DNA of 36,576 bases from Adlercreutzia sp. ZJ141 (GTDB lineage Bacteria > Actinomycetota > Coriobacteriia > Coriobacteriales > Eggerthellaceae). The stretch spans positions 1 to 36,576 of the forward strand of contig NZ_JAAKEB010000022.1 of the NCBI RefSeq assembly GCF_011038965.1, written 5' to 3'. Position numbers and translations under genes: made by a program. Shown here in pieces: positions 1 through 7,758 of this stretch. Below the pieces are notes generated by a model. It was given only the letters and a program-made list of their open reading frames with translations, was not told the origin of the DNA and made no database searches. How positions within the stretch are numbered: position 1 is the first letter of the stretch; each line of letters begins with the position of its first letter.

Positions 1-117
1 CGAGCGTGGCCATGGAGGCGGGGACACACCCGATACCGTTCCGAACTCGGTAGTTAAGCCCGCCATCGCCGAAAGTACTGCGGGGCAAGCCCGTGGGAGG
101 ATAGGGTGCCGCGCTCG
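1..117 (+). rRNA. rrf: 5S ribosomal RNA
   Basis: The sequence has the typical 5S core, with CCGATACCGTTCCGAACTCG followed by the GAAAGTACTG region. The terminal arms CGAGCG (1-6) and CGCTCG (112-117) pair to close helix I. It is the last gene of an rRNA operon whose 16S and 23S genes lie outside the window. One or two 5' bases could be missing at the window edge. Confidence 0.95.
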
Positions 118-182
118 CGGGGGGCACATGTGTGTTTTAGTGCCACCTGTGTGTTTGGCCCCTTTATCTCACAACAACAAAC

Positions 183-210
183 AAGGCCCCGTATCATGCG
201 GGGCCTTTTG
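183..210 (+). terminator. Rho-independent terminator of the rRNA operon
   Basis: A GC-rich stem AAGGCCCC / GGGGCCTT with a short loop is followed by TTTTG. It lies about 65 bases after the 5S gene. A weaker GGGGC/GCCCC pairing sits just before it, around 120-166. Confidence 0.88.
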
Positions 211-272
211 CTTGTTTGGACGTGCGTGGCGGGGTTTGGATGGGGAATTTATCGGTTGGCATAGATGACAAA

Positions 273-317
273 GCCCCTTGAGTGTTGCCACCCTTTTGGG
301 GTGGACGCTCAAGGGGC
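273..317 (-). terminator. Terminator of the minus-strand dehydrogenase gene
   Basis: The arms GCCCCTTGAG (273-282) and CTCAAGGGGC (308-317) pair perfectly, and an inner CCACCC/GGGTGG continues the hairpin. T-rich sequence flanks both sides, so it could act on both strands. Its position about 50 bases past the stop of the minus-strand gene makes that gene the main user. Confidence 0.82.
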
Positions 318-367
318 ATTTTCGGACTCTTTTGGGATCGATTATGCGGGATAGTTCGCCCTTTGCA

Positions 368-1291
368 TTAGTCCTTCATGTTCACGCAGTGCGTCTTCTT
401 GCCGGTTTCCAAGTATTCCATGATCTCGGTGACGGCCATCTTTGCGCAGTTGTCCTCGGCTTCTGCGGTGCTTGCGCCCAAGTGGGGGATAACCAGTGCG
501 TTGTCCATAGCCATGACGGCGGGGTTCGCGAAGTCGGTCACGTACCGGGCTACCTTGCCCTCTTTCAGGGCACATGCCATGTCGGCGTCATTCACCAACG
601 TGTCACGCGCGAAATTCAGGAACACCACACCATCTTTCATCTGAGCGATGGCATCGGCATTGATCATGCCTTTGGTGCTGGCAAGCGCCGGTACGTGAAT
701 GGTAATGTAGTCGCTCGCAGCGTAGATGTCGGCGAGATCGGCAGTAAAGGTCATTTCAGAAGATATGGCAGCAGCACGCTCCGCCGTGATGAAGGGGTCA
801 TATCCGATCGTTTTCATACCCAACGCTTCTGCAGCCTGAACGACCAGAGCGCCGATGGCTCCCAAGCCAATGACGCCTAAGGTCTTGCCGCTGATTTCGC
901 CGCCAGCGAACTGCTTTTTGGCTTTTTCGGCCGACTTGCCGATGTTTTCGTCATCAGCGTTTTCGCGACACCATGCGATACCACCAACTACGTCGCGAGC
1001 TGCCAGCAGCATGCCGCACACCACGAGTTCCTTCACGGCGTTGGCGTTTGCTCCGGGAGTGTTAAACACCGGGATACCGCGTTCAGCGAGCGCCTCAAGT
1101 GGGATGTTGTTCACGCCGGCACCGGCGCGTGCGACGGCCTTGCACGTTTCGGGAATGTCCATGTCGTGCATGTTGGCGCTGCGAACCAGAATGGCGTCCG
1201 CTTCGTCGATGGTGTCGGTCAGTTCGTAATCGCTGCTCAGTAGCGCAAGACCGACGTTCGAGATGTTGTTCAGGCAATGAACCTTATACAC
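368..1291 (-). CDS. serA: D-3-phosphoglycerate dehydrogenase family protein (short form, no ACT domain)
   Basis: A D-2-hydroxyacid dehydrogenase of 307 aa, probably oxidising 3-phosphoglycerate with NAD+ in the first step of serine synthesis. The Rossmann motif GLGAIGALV lies near residue 140. It is followed by the family blocks ITIHVPALASTKGMI and FLNFARDTLV, which carries the catalytic Arg. PHLGAST near the C-terminus carries the catalytic His. The protein stops right after this block, so the C-terminal ACT domain of serine-regulated enzymes is absent. The start is GTG at 1289-1291, with GGAGG seven bases upstream. It stands alone, convergent with the rRNA operon and divergent from tcdA. 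Substrate assignment within the hydroxyacid dehydrogenase family is inferred from overall similarity. Confidence 0.82.
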   Translation of the reverse strand: MYKVHCLNNISNVGLALLSSDYELTDTIDEADAILVRSANMHDMDIPETCKAVARAGAGVNNIPLEALAERGIPVFNTPGANANAVKELVVCGMLLAARDVVGGIAWCRENADDENIGKSAEKAKKQFAGGEISGKTLGVIGLGAIGALVVQAAEALGMKTIGYDPFITAERAAAISSEMTFTADLADIYAASDYITIHVPALASTKGMINADAIAQMKDGVVFLNFARDTLVNDADMACALKEGKVARYVTDFANPAVMAMDNALVIPHLGASTAEAEDNCAKMAVTEIMEYLETGKKTHCVNMKD

Positions 1292-1393
1292 GATTCCTCC
1301 TTCGCGTCATGCGAGTGCATGTTCTTACCATGGGCAAGTCTACCCCTTTGATTGCGCAAGCTGGAAAACGATGGCGGAAAAACGAGAAAACGA

Positions 1394-1421
1394 TTCGAAA
1401 TGAAGCGGAAGCGGATAGAAT
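1394..1421 (+). promoter_or_regulatory. Possible promoter of tcdA-tatD
   Basis: A TTCGAA (-35, weak) and TAGAAT (-10, good) are separated by 16 bases, about 28 bases before the tcdA start. The region is divergent from the minus-strand dehydrogenase. Confidence 0.4.
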
Positions 1422-1448
1422 TGCCACATGATTGGTTGAAGGGAAAGG

Positions 1449-2261
1449 GTGCACGGTCGGTTTATGGATATGCAGCATGCAAAACACTGTGGCGAGAGCT
1501 GCGAATGTCAGGGGGTTGCGAGCAATGATGAGCGCGAAACATCACGGCTCGAGCGCATCATGGGACATGAGGGCCTCCAGCGGCTTGCCAACTCAACGGT
1601 GATGGTGCTGGGCTTAGGGGGCGTAGGGTCGAACTGTGTTGAAGCGCTGGCGCGCGGGGGTGTAGGCCACCTAGTCCTTGTTGATCGCGATGTGGTGCAG
1701 CCAAGTAACATCAATCGTCAGGCTATTGCGTTTCAGAGCACGGTGGGACGTCGAAAGGTTGACGTGTGTAAGGCCATGGTGCGCGATATCAACCCAGACA
1801 TCGCTGTTGATACTCGTCATATGCTGGTGTTGTCTGACAATGTTAGTGCGCTGCTTGATTCCTTCGAAAGGGTTGACTACGTGGTAGACGCCCTTGATTC
1901 GGTTGCGGTGAAGCTTGCCCTTGCCGAGCTCGCTGACAATCAGGGCTTCCCTTTGGTGAGCGCCATGGGTATTGCGAACAAGCTGTATCCGGAATCGCTT
2001 CGCTTTGATGACGTGTTCAACACGATGAACTGTCCGCTTTGTCGCATTATGCGTAAAGAAGCGCGCAAGCGTGGCATTCGAAAGCTCGATGTGCTGTATT
2101 CGCGTGAACAGCCCGTTCCTGTTCCCGTAAGCGAAGGGGCGTCTCGTAGCGACCGATCGAATTTGGGTACGGTTTCCTACATGCCGCCGATCATGGGGCA
2201 GATGCTTGCGGGATGGGTGATCCGTCGGCTTGCCGGTATGGAAGAGGGAGGGCGCAGATGA
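1449..2261 (+). CDS. tcdA: tRNA threonylcarbamoyladenosine dehydratase (TcdA/CsdL-like)
   Basis: An E1-like (ThiF/MoeB/HesA fold) enzyme of 270 aa. By family knowledge TcdA uses ATP to convert t6A37 of tRNA to its cyclic form. The nucleotide-binding motif GLGGVGSNCVEALARGG is near residues 55-71, followed by LVDRDVVQPSNINRQ, the adenylation region. DALDSVAVK and the CPLCR segment (residues ~196-200) fit the TcdA subgroup better than MoeB/ThiF, because no paired CxxC zinc site is seen at the C-terminus. The GTG start at 1449 follows GAAGGGAAAGG; an ATG at 1464 is an alternative. Its stop overlaps the tatD start (ATGA), so the two are translationally coupled. Confidence 0.85.
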   Translation: MHGRFMDMQHAKHCGESCECQGVASNDERETSRLERIMGHEGLQRLANSTVMVLGLGGVGSNCVEALARGGVGHLVLVDRDVVQPSNINRQAIAFQSTVGRRKVDVCKAMVRDINPDIAVDTRHMLVLSDNVSALLDSFERVDYVVDALDSVAVKLALAELADNQGFPLVSAMGIANKLYPESLRFDDVFNTMNCPLCRIMRKEARKRGIRKLDVLYSREQPVPVPVSEGASRSDRSNLGTVSYMPPIMGQMLAGWVIRRLAGMEEGGRR

Positions 2262-3121
2262 TACTCGATGCGCATTGTCATCTGGGGTTTGCGGTTGACG
2301 CCGTGAGAGCTGCTGACGATTTAGCAGCATGGGGTGTGCGCTGTTTTTCGAATACAGTTGAGCCGGCCGAGTACGAGCGGCTCATCGAAGAACTTGGCGC
2401 TCACTCGAACGTGCGGGTGGGCGTTGGTTTGCATCCGTGGTGGGTGCTTGACGGAACGTGCGGAGAAGACGACGTGACGCGGTTTGAGCACGTGGTGCAG
2501 CGAGCGAGGTTTGTAGGTGAAATCGGACTCGATTTTGGCAAGCGCTTCGATCAGGCAACGCCTGCACGCCAGCGCCTGATGACGTTCGCCTTCGATCGGG
2601 CGATTGCCGCATGTGCGAAGCCGTGCGCTGAGGGTGGTTGTCGGCGTGCTGTGTCGCTGCATTCGGTGCGGGCGGCAAGCCGTGTGCTCGACGTGCTTGA
2701 ACAGACCGGCTGTGCAAGCAGTCAGGTGTGCATTCTTCATTGGTTCAGTGGTACCTCTGACGAACTGCATCGCGCCAAGCAGATGGGGTGCTGGTTTTCG
2801 GTGAGCATGCGTATGCTCGAAACGCGTCGGGGTCGGGAGTACGTGAAGGCCATGCCGCTTGATCGCTTGTTGCTGGAAACCGATGAGCCGGCAGCGTCGG
2901 GTGCGATGGTTGACGCGCGCCGTCATGCCGATACCCTTGCGCACACTGCGAGTGAAATCGCCCGTGTGGGAGGCTGTAGCGAGCAGGCCGTGCTAGCTGC
3001 GACATTGGCATTTGAACGCGAATTCTTCGACAACTTCCCCATGACTACCCCATGGCTGCAAAAAAACTGCATTTCGGCAGATTCCCTCAAAGAAGTTCAT
3101 GGGTGCCTGTGCGATAATTGA
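2258..3121 (+). CDS. tatD: TatD family metal-dependent hydrolase
   Basis: A TIM-barrel amidohydrolase of 287 aa, of the type that acts as a metal-dependent deoxyribonuclease. The N-terminal HxH metal motif is in MILDAHCHLGF. A glutamate follows in VGEIGLDFGKRF (residues ~86-97), histidines are in SLHSVRA and LHWFSG, and the C-terminal LLLETDEPA supplies the last metal Asp. The start at 2258 is preferred over an upstream in-frame GTG because the family begins at this motif and because ATGA overlaps the tcdA stop. The C-terminus (after ~265) is a little longer than usual. The exact substrate is not evident. Confidence 0.85.
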   Translation: MILDAHCHLGFAVDAVRAADDLAAWGVRCFSNTVEPAEYERLIEELGAHSNVRVGVGLHPWWVLDGTCGEDDVTRFEHVVQRARFVGEIGLDFGKRFDQATPARQRLMTFAFDRAIAACAKPCAEGGCRRAVSLHSVRAASRVLDVLEQTGCASSQVCILHWFSGTSDELHRAKQMGCWFSVSMRMLETRRGREYVKAMPLDRLLLETDEPAASGAMVDARRHADTLAHTASEIARVGGCSEQAVLAATLAFEREFFDNFPMTTPWLQKNCISADSLKEVHGCLCDN

Positions 3122-3177
3122 TCGCGATAAGTCTTCGCGCGCTGCGAAGATAAGCAGACGAGATTGGGGGGTAAGCG

Positions 3178-5016
3178 ATGAGCAAATTATCTGTCGCGCC
3201 CGCGTCGAGGGCCGACGCAAAGATCGCTGGTTTCATGGAAAGGTATCAGCGCCGCATCGAAGCCACGCCTCCGGGCACGTGCCCGGTTGCCGTACAGCTG
3301 ACGTTGCTGGAAGCTGGTGCTTCGCAGACGTGCGGAAAGTGCGTGCCGTGTCGCGATGGGTTGCCGCAACTGGCAGCTATGATCAAGCGCGTGCTCGACT
3401 GCGACGCCGATAAGGCGGCGCTTGACGAAATTCGCTCGCTGGCAACCATGATCCGCGATTCCGCCGACTGCGCGATCGGCTACAATGCCGCTGCGGATGT
3501 GCTCGATGGCCTGGATGCATTCGCCGCCGAATACGAAAGCCATGTAATGGCACACACGTGCTGTGACGACATCGCCCAGAAGGTGCCGTGTGAGGCCATG
3601 TGTCCGGCGCACGTGAATGTGCCCGCCTACATTGCCTTGGTGGCTGAGGGCGACTATGCGGGTGCCGTGCAGATGGTTCGCAAGGACAACCCGTTCCCCA
3701 CGGCATGCGCTTTGGTATGTGAGCATCCGTGCGAAGAGCGCTGCCGCCGTACGCTCATCGACGCTCCTATCAATATTCGCGGCATCAAGAAGTATGCGGT
3801 TGACAGCTGCGCTGCCGACAAGGCCCCCGTTCCTGCTCGCTTGCCGGAATCAGGCCGCAAGGTGGCCGTTGTGGGTGCGGGCCCCTCGGGTCTTACTTGC
3901 GCCTACTACCTGGCGCTGATGGGGCACGCCGTTGACGTGTTCGAGTCGCGCGACAAGCTGGGCGGCATGCTGCGCTACGGCATTCCCGCATACCGCTTCC
4001 CGCGTGAGCGCCTGGACGAAGACGTTAACGCCATTCTTTCCGTGGGCGGCATCACCGTTACCACGAACTGCTACGTTGACGCTGATAAGATGCGCGAACT
4101 GGCCGATTCTTACGATGCGGTGTACGTTGCTATCGGTGCACACACGGGCAAGAGCCTGCGCTTGGAAAACATCGACGCGCAGGGCGTGTCGTCGGCGGTT
4201 GATTTGCTGCGGGCCATCGGTGACGGCGATTATCCCGACTTCACCGGCAAGAAGGTTGCCATCATCGGCGGCGGCAATGTTGCCATGGATTGCTGTCGTA
4301 CGAGCGTGCGTGCGGGTGCCGAAGAGGTTACGTGCGTGTATCGCCGCCGTCTTGAGGACATGACGGCGCTTCCCGCCGAGGTTGAGGGTGCCATGGCTGA
4401 AGGCGTTGAGATGGTCACGCTTGAGGCACCAGTTGCTATCGAAGTTGACGGCGAAGGCAAGGTGTGCGGACTGCGCACGCAGCCGCAGATGATCGGCGAA
4501 GTGAAGCGCGGTCGTCCCGCGCCGGTGACAGCCGACAAACCCGAGAACCACATCGATGCTGACATCATCCTCATTGCGGTTGGCCAGGACATCGTGTCCG
4601 CGCCCTTCGAGGAATTCGGCATGCCGGCCGAGCGTGGCTGCTTCAGGGCCAGCGAAGGCCTAGAGGCCGAAGGTCTGGAAGGCGTGTTCGTTGGTGGCGA
4701 CTGCCAGACTGGCCCCGCATCTGCCATTATGGCAATTGGCGCCGGCAAAGTTGCCGCACGCAACATCGACGCATATCTGGGGTACAACCATACGCTTGAC
4801 TGCGGCGTAGAAGCGCCCGCCGCCAAGCCCAACAATCGCACTGCTTGTGGTCGCGTGAACATTACCGAGCGTCCCGCTCGCGAGCGTAAGCGCGATTTCG
4901 AGTATATCGAGAACCCGATGAGCCGCGAAGAGGCCGTGCAGGAGTGCGGCCGCTGCCTGCGCTGCGACCATTACGGCTGCGGCGTTCTGGAAGGGGGCAG
5001 GATCCAGTATGTTTAA
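3178..5016 (+). CDS. NuoF-type Fe-S / GltD-like NAD(P)H oxidoreductase subunit of an [FeFe] hydrogenase
   Basis: A 612-aa flavoprotein that should pass electrons between NAD(P)H and the hydrogenase encoded next. Residues ~30-110 match the NuoF 4Fe-4S end: C52-x2-C55-x2-C58 and C98. Residues ~120-215 form the Cys-rich N-terminal domain of glutamate synthase small subunit (CEAMCPAHVNVP, CEHPCEERC). A FAD Rossmann motif VAVVGAGPSGLTCAYYLA starts near 229, and a second dinucleotide motif VAIIGGGNVAMDCCR near 362. The C-terminus has ECGRCLRCDHYGC, a further Cys cluster. A G-rich RBS precedes ATG 3178. The gene overlaps the hydrogenase gene by 8 bases. The NuoF part lacks its FMN domain, so electrons probably enter through the GltD-like domain. 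No glutamate synthase large subunit is nearby. Confidence 0.85.
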   Translation: MSKLSVAPASRADAKIAGFMERYQRRIEATPPGTCPVAVQLTLLEAGASQTCGKCVPCRDGLPQLAAMIKRVLDCDADKAALDEIRSLATMIRDSADCAIGYNAAADVLDGLDAFAAEYESHVMAHTCCDDIAQKVPCEAMCPAHVNVPAYIALVAEGDYAGAVQMVRKDNPFPTACALVCEHPCEERCRRTLIDAPINIRGIKKYAVDSCAADKAPVPARLPESGRKVAVVGAGPSGLTCAYYLALMGHAVDVFESRDKLGGMLRYGIPAYRFPRERLDEDVNAILSVGGITVTTNCYVDADKMRELADSYDAVYVAIGAHTGKSLRLENIDAQGVSSAVDLLRAIGDGDYPDFTGKKVAIIGGGNVAMDCCRTSVRAGAEEVTCVYRRRLEDMTALPAEVEGAMAEGVEMVTLEAPVAIEVDGEGKVCGLRTQPQMIGEVKRGRPAPVTADKPENHIDADIILIAVGQDIVSAPFEEFGMPAERGCFRASEGLEAEGLEGVFVGGDCQTGPASAIMAIGAGKVAARNIDAYLGYNHTLDCGVEAPAAKPNNRTACGRVNITERPARERKRDFEYIENPMSREEAVQECGRCLRCDHYGCGVLEGGRIQYV

Positions 5017-6736
5017 GGTAACCATCAACGGCCGCGAGGTCGAAGTTTCCGAAGGAACAACGATTCTGGAGGCAGCCGGCCAGGCAGGCGTGTATATTCC
5101 CACGCTGTGTTACCTGAAGGACGTGAATGAAATCGCGTCGTGCCGCATCTGCGTGGTCGAAGTTGAGGGGCAAGACGAGCTGGTGGCTGCGTGCAACACG
5201 CCCGTGGTTGACGGCATGGTGGTGCGCGCCAACACATCTCGCGTGCGCACCGCTCGCAAGGAAAACCTCGCACTCATTCTGTCCACCCATAACGTCGAAT
5301 GCACCACGTGTATTCGCAGCGGCAACTGCAAGCTGCAAACGCTGTCGAATGACTTCAACATGGGTGCGTTTGCGGCACCTTCCTTTGAAGGCGTTCCCGC
5401 AGCTCAGGATTGGCCGCAGGACTTCCCGCTTATCCGCGATGCTAGCAAGTGTATCCGTTGCATGCGCTGCGTGAACATCTGCGAGCGCGTGCAGGCAAGC
5501 GGCGTGTGGAAGGCAACTCCGGCAGGCGGTGTCGACGTTGCTGCAGCAAGCATCGAAGAGTCGCCGTGCACGCTGTGCGGCCAGTGCATCACTCATTGCC
5601 CGGTTGGTGCGCTCACGGCGCGTGACGACACGGCCCGCGTGTTCGCCGCCATCAATGATCCCGACACCATTACGGTAGTTCAGGTTGCTCCGGCTGTTCG
5701 TGCCGCATGGGCTGAATCGTGGGGCATTCCGCGCGAAGAGGCCACGCCGGGTCGCATGGCATCCGCGCTTCGTCGCATTGGCTTCGACTACGTGTTCGAC
5801 ACCGACTGGTCTGCCGACCTGACCATCATGGAAGAGGGAAGCGAGTTCGTCGCGCGTGTGAAGAATGCCGAGAACGAGACGTTCCCCATGTTCACGTCGT
5901 GCTGCCCGGGTTGGGTTCGTTATATCAAGGCCCAGTGGCCGCAGTACGTTGATCAGCTGTCCACGGCAAAAAGCCCGCAGCAGATGTTTGGCGCTGCTGC
6001 CAAAACGTGGTTTGCCGAGAAGGAAGGTATCGACCCGAACAAGATCTTCTGCATGTCGGTTATGCCCTGCGTTGCCAAGAAGCACGAGTGCGCGCTGGAG
6101 AATATGAACGATGCAGGCGCTGGTCAGGACGTCGATCTGTCGGTTACCACGCGCGAGATGGCTCGTATGCTGCGCGAGTGTGGCATCGATCCGCGTGAGC
6201 TTGAGGAAGAAGAGTTCGACAATCCGCTCGGTAACGCAACGGGTGCTGGTGTGATCTTCGGCGCAACGGGCGGTGTTATGGAAGCTGCGCTGCGTAGCGC
6301 GTACTTCCTGGTAACGGGCGAGAATCCCGACCCGGACGCATTCCGTGACGTGCGTGGCTTGGACGGCTGGAAGGAAGCCACCTTCGATTTGGCTGGCATT
6401 CCGCTGCGCGTTGCCGTGGCTTCTGGTCTGGCGAACACCAATCGCCTGCTTGCCGCACTGGATGCGGGCGAAGTGCAGTACGACTTCGTCGAGATTATGG
6501 CGTGCCCGGGCGGCTGCGCTGGTGGCGGCGGGCAGCCCATCCATGACGGGCAGGAGCTTGCTGGTGTTCGCGGCGACATCCTGTACGGCTTAGACAAGCA
6601 TGCCGACCTGCGCTTCTCGCATGAGAACCCCACGGTGTTGCAGGCTTACGAAGAGTACTTTGGAGCGCCGTGTGGCGAGCGTCCGCATCACTTGCTGCAC
6701 AGCGATCATCACGATTGGAGCATGCCGCACAAGTAA
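5009..6736 (+). CDS. hydA: [FeFe] hydrogenase catalytic subunit, multi-cluster
   Basis: A soluble [FeFe] hydrogenase of 575 aa (H2 to and from protons). Domains in order: [2Fe-2S] ferredoxin (C34, C45, C48, C62); His-Cys [4Fe-4S] site (H94, C98, C101, C107); two [4Fe-4S] clusters (C148/151/154/158 and C187/190/193/197); and the H-cluster domain with TSCCPGW (295-301), MPCVAKKHE (352-360) and MACPGGCAGGGGQP (497-510). All key cysteines are present. The C-terminal small-subunit-like segment ends in a His-rich tail. The ATG overlaps the upstream flavoprotein gene, and AGGGGGCAGG gives the RBS. The pairing with a GltD-like partner recalls the group called glutamate-synthase-linked (A2) in hydrogenase classification; this class call is recalled knowledge. 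Maturases HydEFG are not in the window. Confidence 0.93.
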   Translation: MFKVTINGREVEVSEGTTILEAAGQAGVYIPTLCYLKDVNEIASCRICVVEVEGQDELVAACNTPVVDGMVVRANTSRVRTARKENLALILSTHNVECTTCIRSGNCKLQTLSNDFNMGAFAAPSFEGVPAAQDWPQDFPLIRDASKCIRCMRCVNICERVQASGVWKATPAGGVDVAAASIEESPCTLCGQCITHCPVGALTARDDTARVFAAINDPDTITVVQVAPAVRAAWAESWGIPREEATPGRMASALRRIGFDYVFDTDWSADLTIMEEGSEFVARVKNAENETFPMFTSCCPGWVRYIKAQWPQYVDQLSTAKSPQQMFGAAAKTWFAEKEGIDPNKIFCMSVMPCVAKKHECALENMNDAGAGQDVDLSVTTREMARMLRECGIDPRELEEEEFDNPLGNATGAGVIFGATGGVMEAALRSAYFLVTGENPDPDAFRDVRGLDGWKEATFDLAGIPLRVAVASGLANTNRLLAALDAGEVQYDFVEIMACPGGCAGGGGQPIHDGQELAGVRGDILYGLDKHADLRFSHENPTVLQAYEEYFGAPCGERPHHLLHSDHHDWSMPHK

Positions 6737-6783
6737 GGGTTTGCTTGGAACAAAACACCTGCTCTTAACGCTTACTAAGGCAC

Positions 6784-6823
6784 AAAGGAGTCGCAACGGG
6801 TTTGCTGTTGCGGCTCCTTTTTT
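6784..6823 (+). terminator. Terminator of the hydrogenase operon
   Basis: AAAGGAGTCGCAAC pairs with GTTGCGGCTCCTTT (one G.U-type mismatch), followed by six T. It is 48 bases after the hydA stop. Confidence 0.9.
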
Positions 6824-6905
6824 AAGTGTGCCGAGCATACGCACGTTTCTCACGGGTGAAAGCCCCGAGCGCGCCCGATAGCGGGAAGTGTGGAGCCACA
6901 GCCTC

Positions 6906-6928
6906 TTATTGATATATAATCCTAATAA
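6906..6928 (+). promoter_or_regulatory. perR promoter with possible Fur/PerR operator
   Basis: TTATT (6906-6910) and AATAA (6924-6928) form an imperfect dyad around a perfect TATAAT -10 box (6915-6920). An AT-rich dyad over the -10 is the usual place for autoregulation by Fur/PerR proteins. The match to the canonical 7-1-7 box is only partial, and no good -35 is seen. Confidence 0.4.
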
Positions 6929-6945
6929 CGAAGAAAGGAACAAAG

Positions 6946-7350
6946 ATGACCGAGCATGCTGCAACGCGCAACACTATTCAGCGCACGTTGGTGCTTGATG
7001 CGGTGCGCTCGCTTCGCAGTCATCCCACGTCGGCTGACGTGTACGACGTGGTGAGCAGAAAACACCCCGGCATTTCGCGCGCTACGGTGTATCGCAACCT
7101 GGGTGTGTTGGCGGCACGTGGTGACGTACTGCGTGTGGAAGTACCCGGAGGCGCTGATCGCTACGATTTTCGCAACGATGTGCATTATCATGCTCGCTGT
7201 CGGGTGTGCGGAGCGGTGGTCGACGTTGAGGTGCCCGAAGTGCAGCAGTTGTCCGGCTGTGCGCAGGTGCCCGATGGATTCATTGTCGAGGGGCATCAGG
7301 TAATGTTTAACGGCGTGTGTGCCAAGTGTGCCCAGGGTTCCAACGCATAA
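6946..7350 (+). CDS. perR: Fur family transcriptional regulator, PerR-like
   Basis: A DNA-binding metalloregulator of 134 aa. The winged helix is at ~10-75, with recognition helix ISRATVYRNLGVL. The regulatory metal region follows (RYDFRNDVHYHARCRVCG), with two CxxC zinc pairs, CRVC (~83-86) and CAKC near the C-terminus. The single-domain size, the paired CxxC and the Asp/His arrangement point to PerR (peroxide sensing by Fe-catalysed His oxidation) rather than Fur or Zur; this subtype is inference. It lies right after the oxygen-sensitive hydrogenase operon but behind a terminator, so it is its own transcription unit. No peroxide-defence gene is adjacent. Confidence 0.8.
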   Translation: MTEHAATRNTIQRTLVLDAVRSLRSHPTSADVYDVVSRKHPGISRATVYRNLGVLAARGDVLRVEVPGGADRYDFRNDVHYHARCRVCGAVVDVEVPEVQQLSGCAQVPDGFIVEGHQVMFNGVCAKCAQGSNA

Positions 7351-7485
7351 GAAGCGTGACTTCGGCCCTCTCTCGCGTGGTAAAGAGTGTCGAAGTGTGT
7401 TGAAGTGCGTCATTTGGTGTGACCCTTCGACACGTTTCTCGCGCGGCTCTTCGACACGCTTTTCAACCTGCATTTCACCATGTAG

Positions 7486-7513
7486 GCGTGACAATATCTG
7501 CAAGATGTCACGC
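7486..7513. repeat. Inverted repeat in the perR-rpsA gap
   Basis: GCGTGACA and TGTCACGC form a perfect 8-bp dyad with a 12-base spacer. No T tract follows, so it looks more like a protein-binding site or a structured transcript than a terminator. The 408-base gap also has scattered CTTCGACACG copies (around 7425 and 7449) with a complementary GTGTCGAAG near 7388. No gene is seen in the gap. Confidence 0.4.
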
Positions 7514-7604
7514 TTGGTAACAAAGGCGTGTCGCATCGGCAACATATCCGCGAAAAAACTGTGCGAGCGATCAAATTCGCCGTCAGTCGCTCGCGCGCGC
7601 GTGG

Positions 7605-7639
7605 TAAACTAGTCGGGCCTGCGGGAAAGGTCCGCAGGC
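7605..7639 (+). promoter_or_regulatory. rpsA promoter -10 and 5'-leader hairpin
   Basis: TAAACT (7605-7610) is a plausible -10. A transcript starting about 7616 would begin with a perfect hairpin, GCCTGCGG / CCGCAGGC (7617-7624 and 7632-7639), leaving a leader of about 140 bases. An 8-bp dyad GCGAGCGA/TCGCTCGC (7563-7570, 7587-7594) lies just upstream, over the spacer and -35 region. Autoregulation by S1 is known in other bacteria; here it is only possible. Confidence 0.4.
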
Positions 7640-7758
7640 GCAGTAATGTTGGCCCCCGAGACATGTTTTCTGCAGAGCGCCGAGCCGTATGTAGGCGAAC
7701 ATGGTAACTGTAAGCAATCATGACGAAGGGTTCCCCGTTTTTCCGAAAGGGGTCCGTT

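Noticed and set aside
118-272. tRNA gene after 5S
   Set aside because: No cloverleaf, TTC-loop or acceptor-stem pattern was found; the stretch holds only hairpins and the operon terminator.
3178-5016. Glutamate synthase small subunit (gltD)
   Set aside because: It has a NuoF-type Fe-S N-terminus and overlaps hydA, and there is no gltB nearby, so it is better described as a hydrogenase partner.
4862-6544. Long minus-strand open frame (560 codons) opposite hydA
   Set aside because: It is antisense to a gene with every expected Fe-S motif. Its product is His/Arg/Ala-rich with no family features, as expected for a shadow frame in GC-rich DNA.
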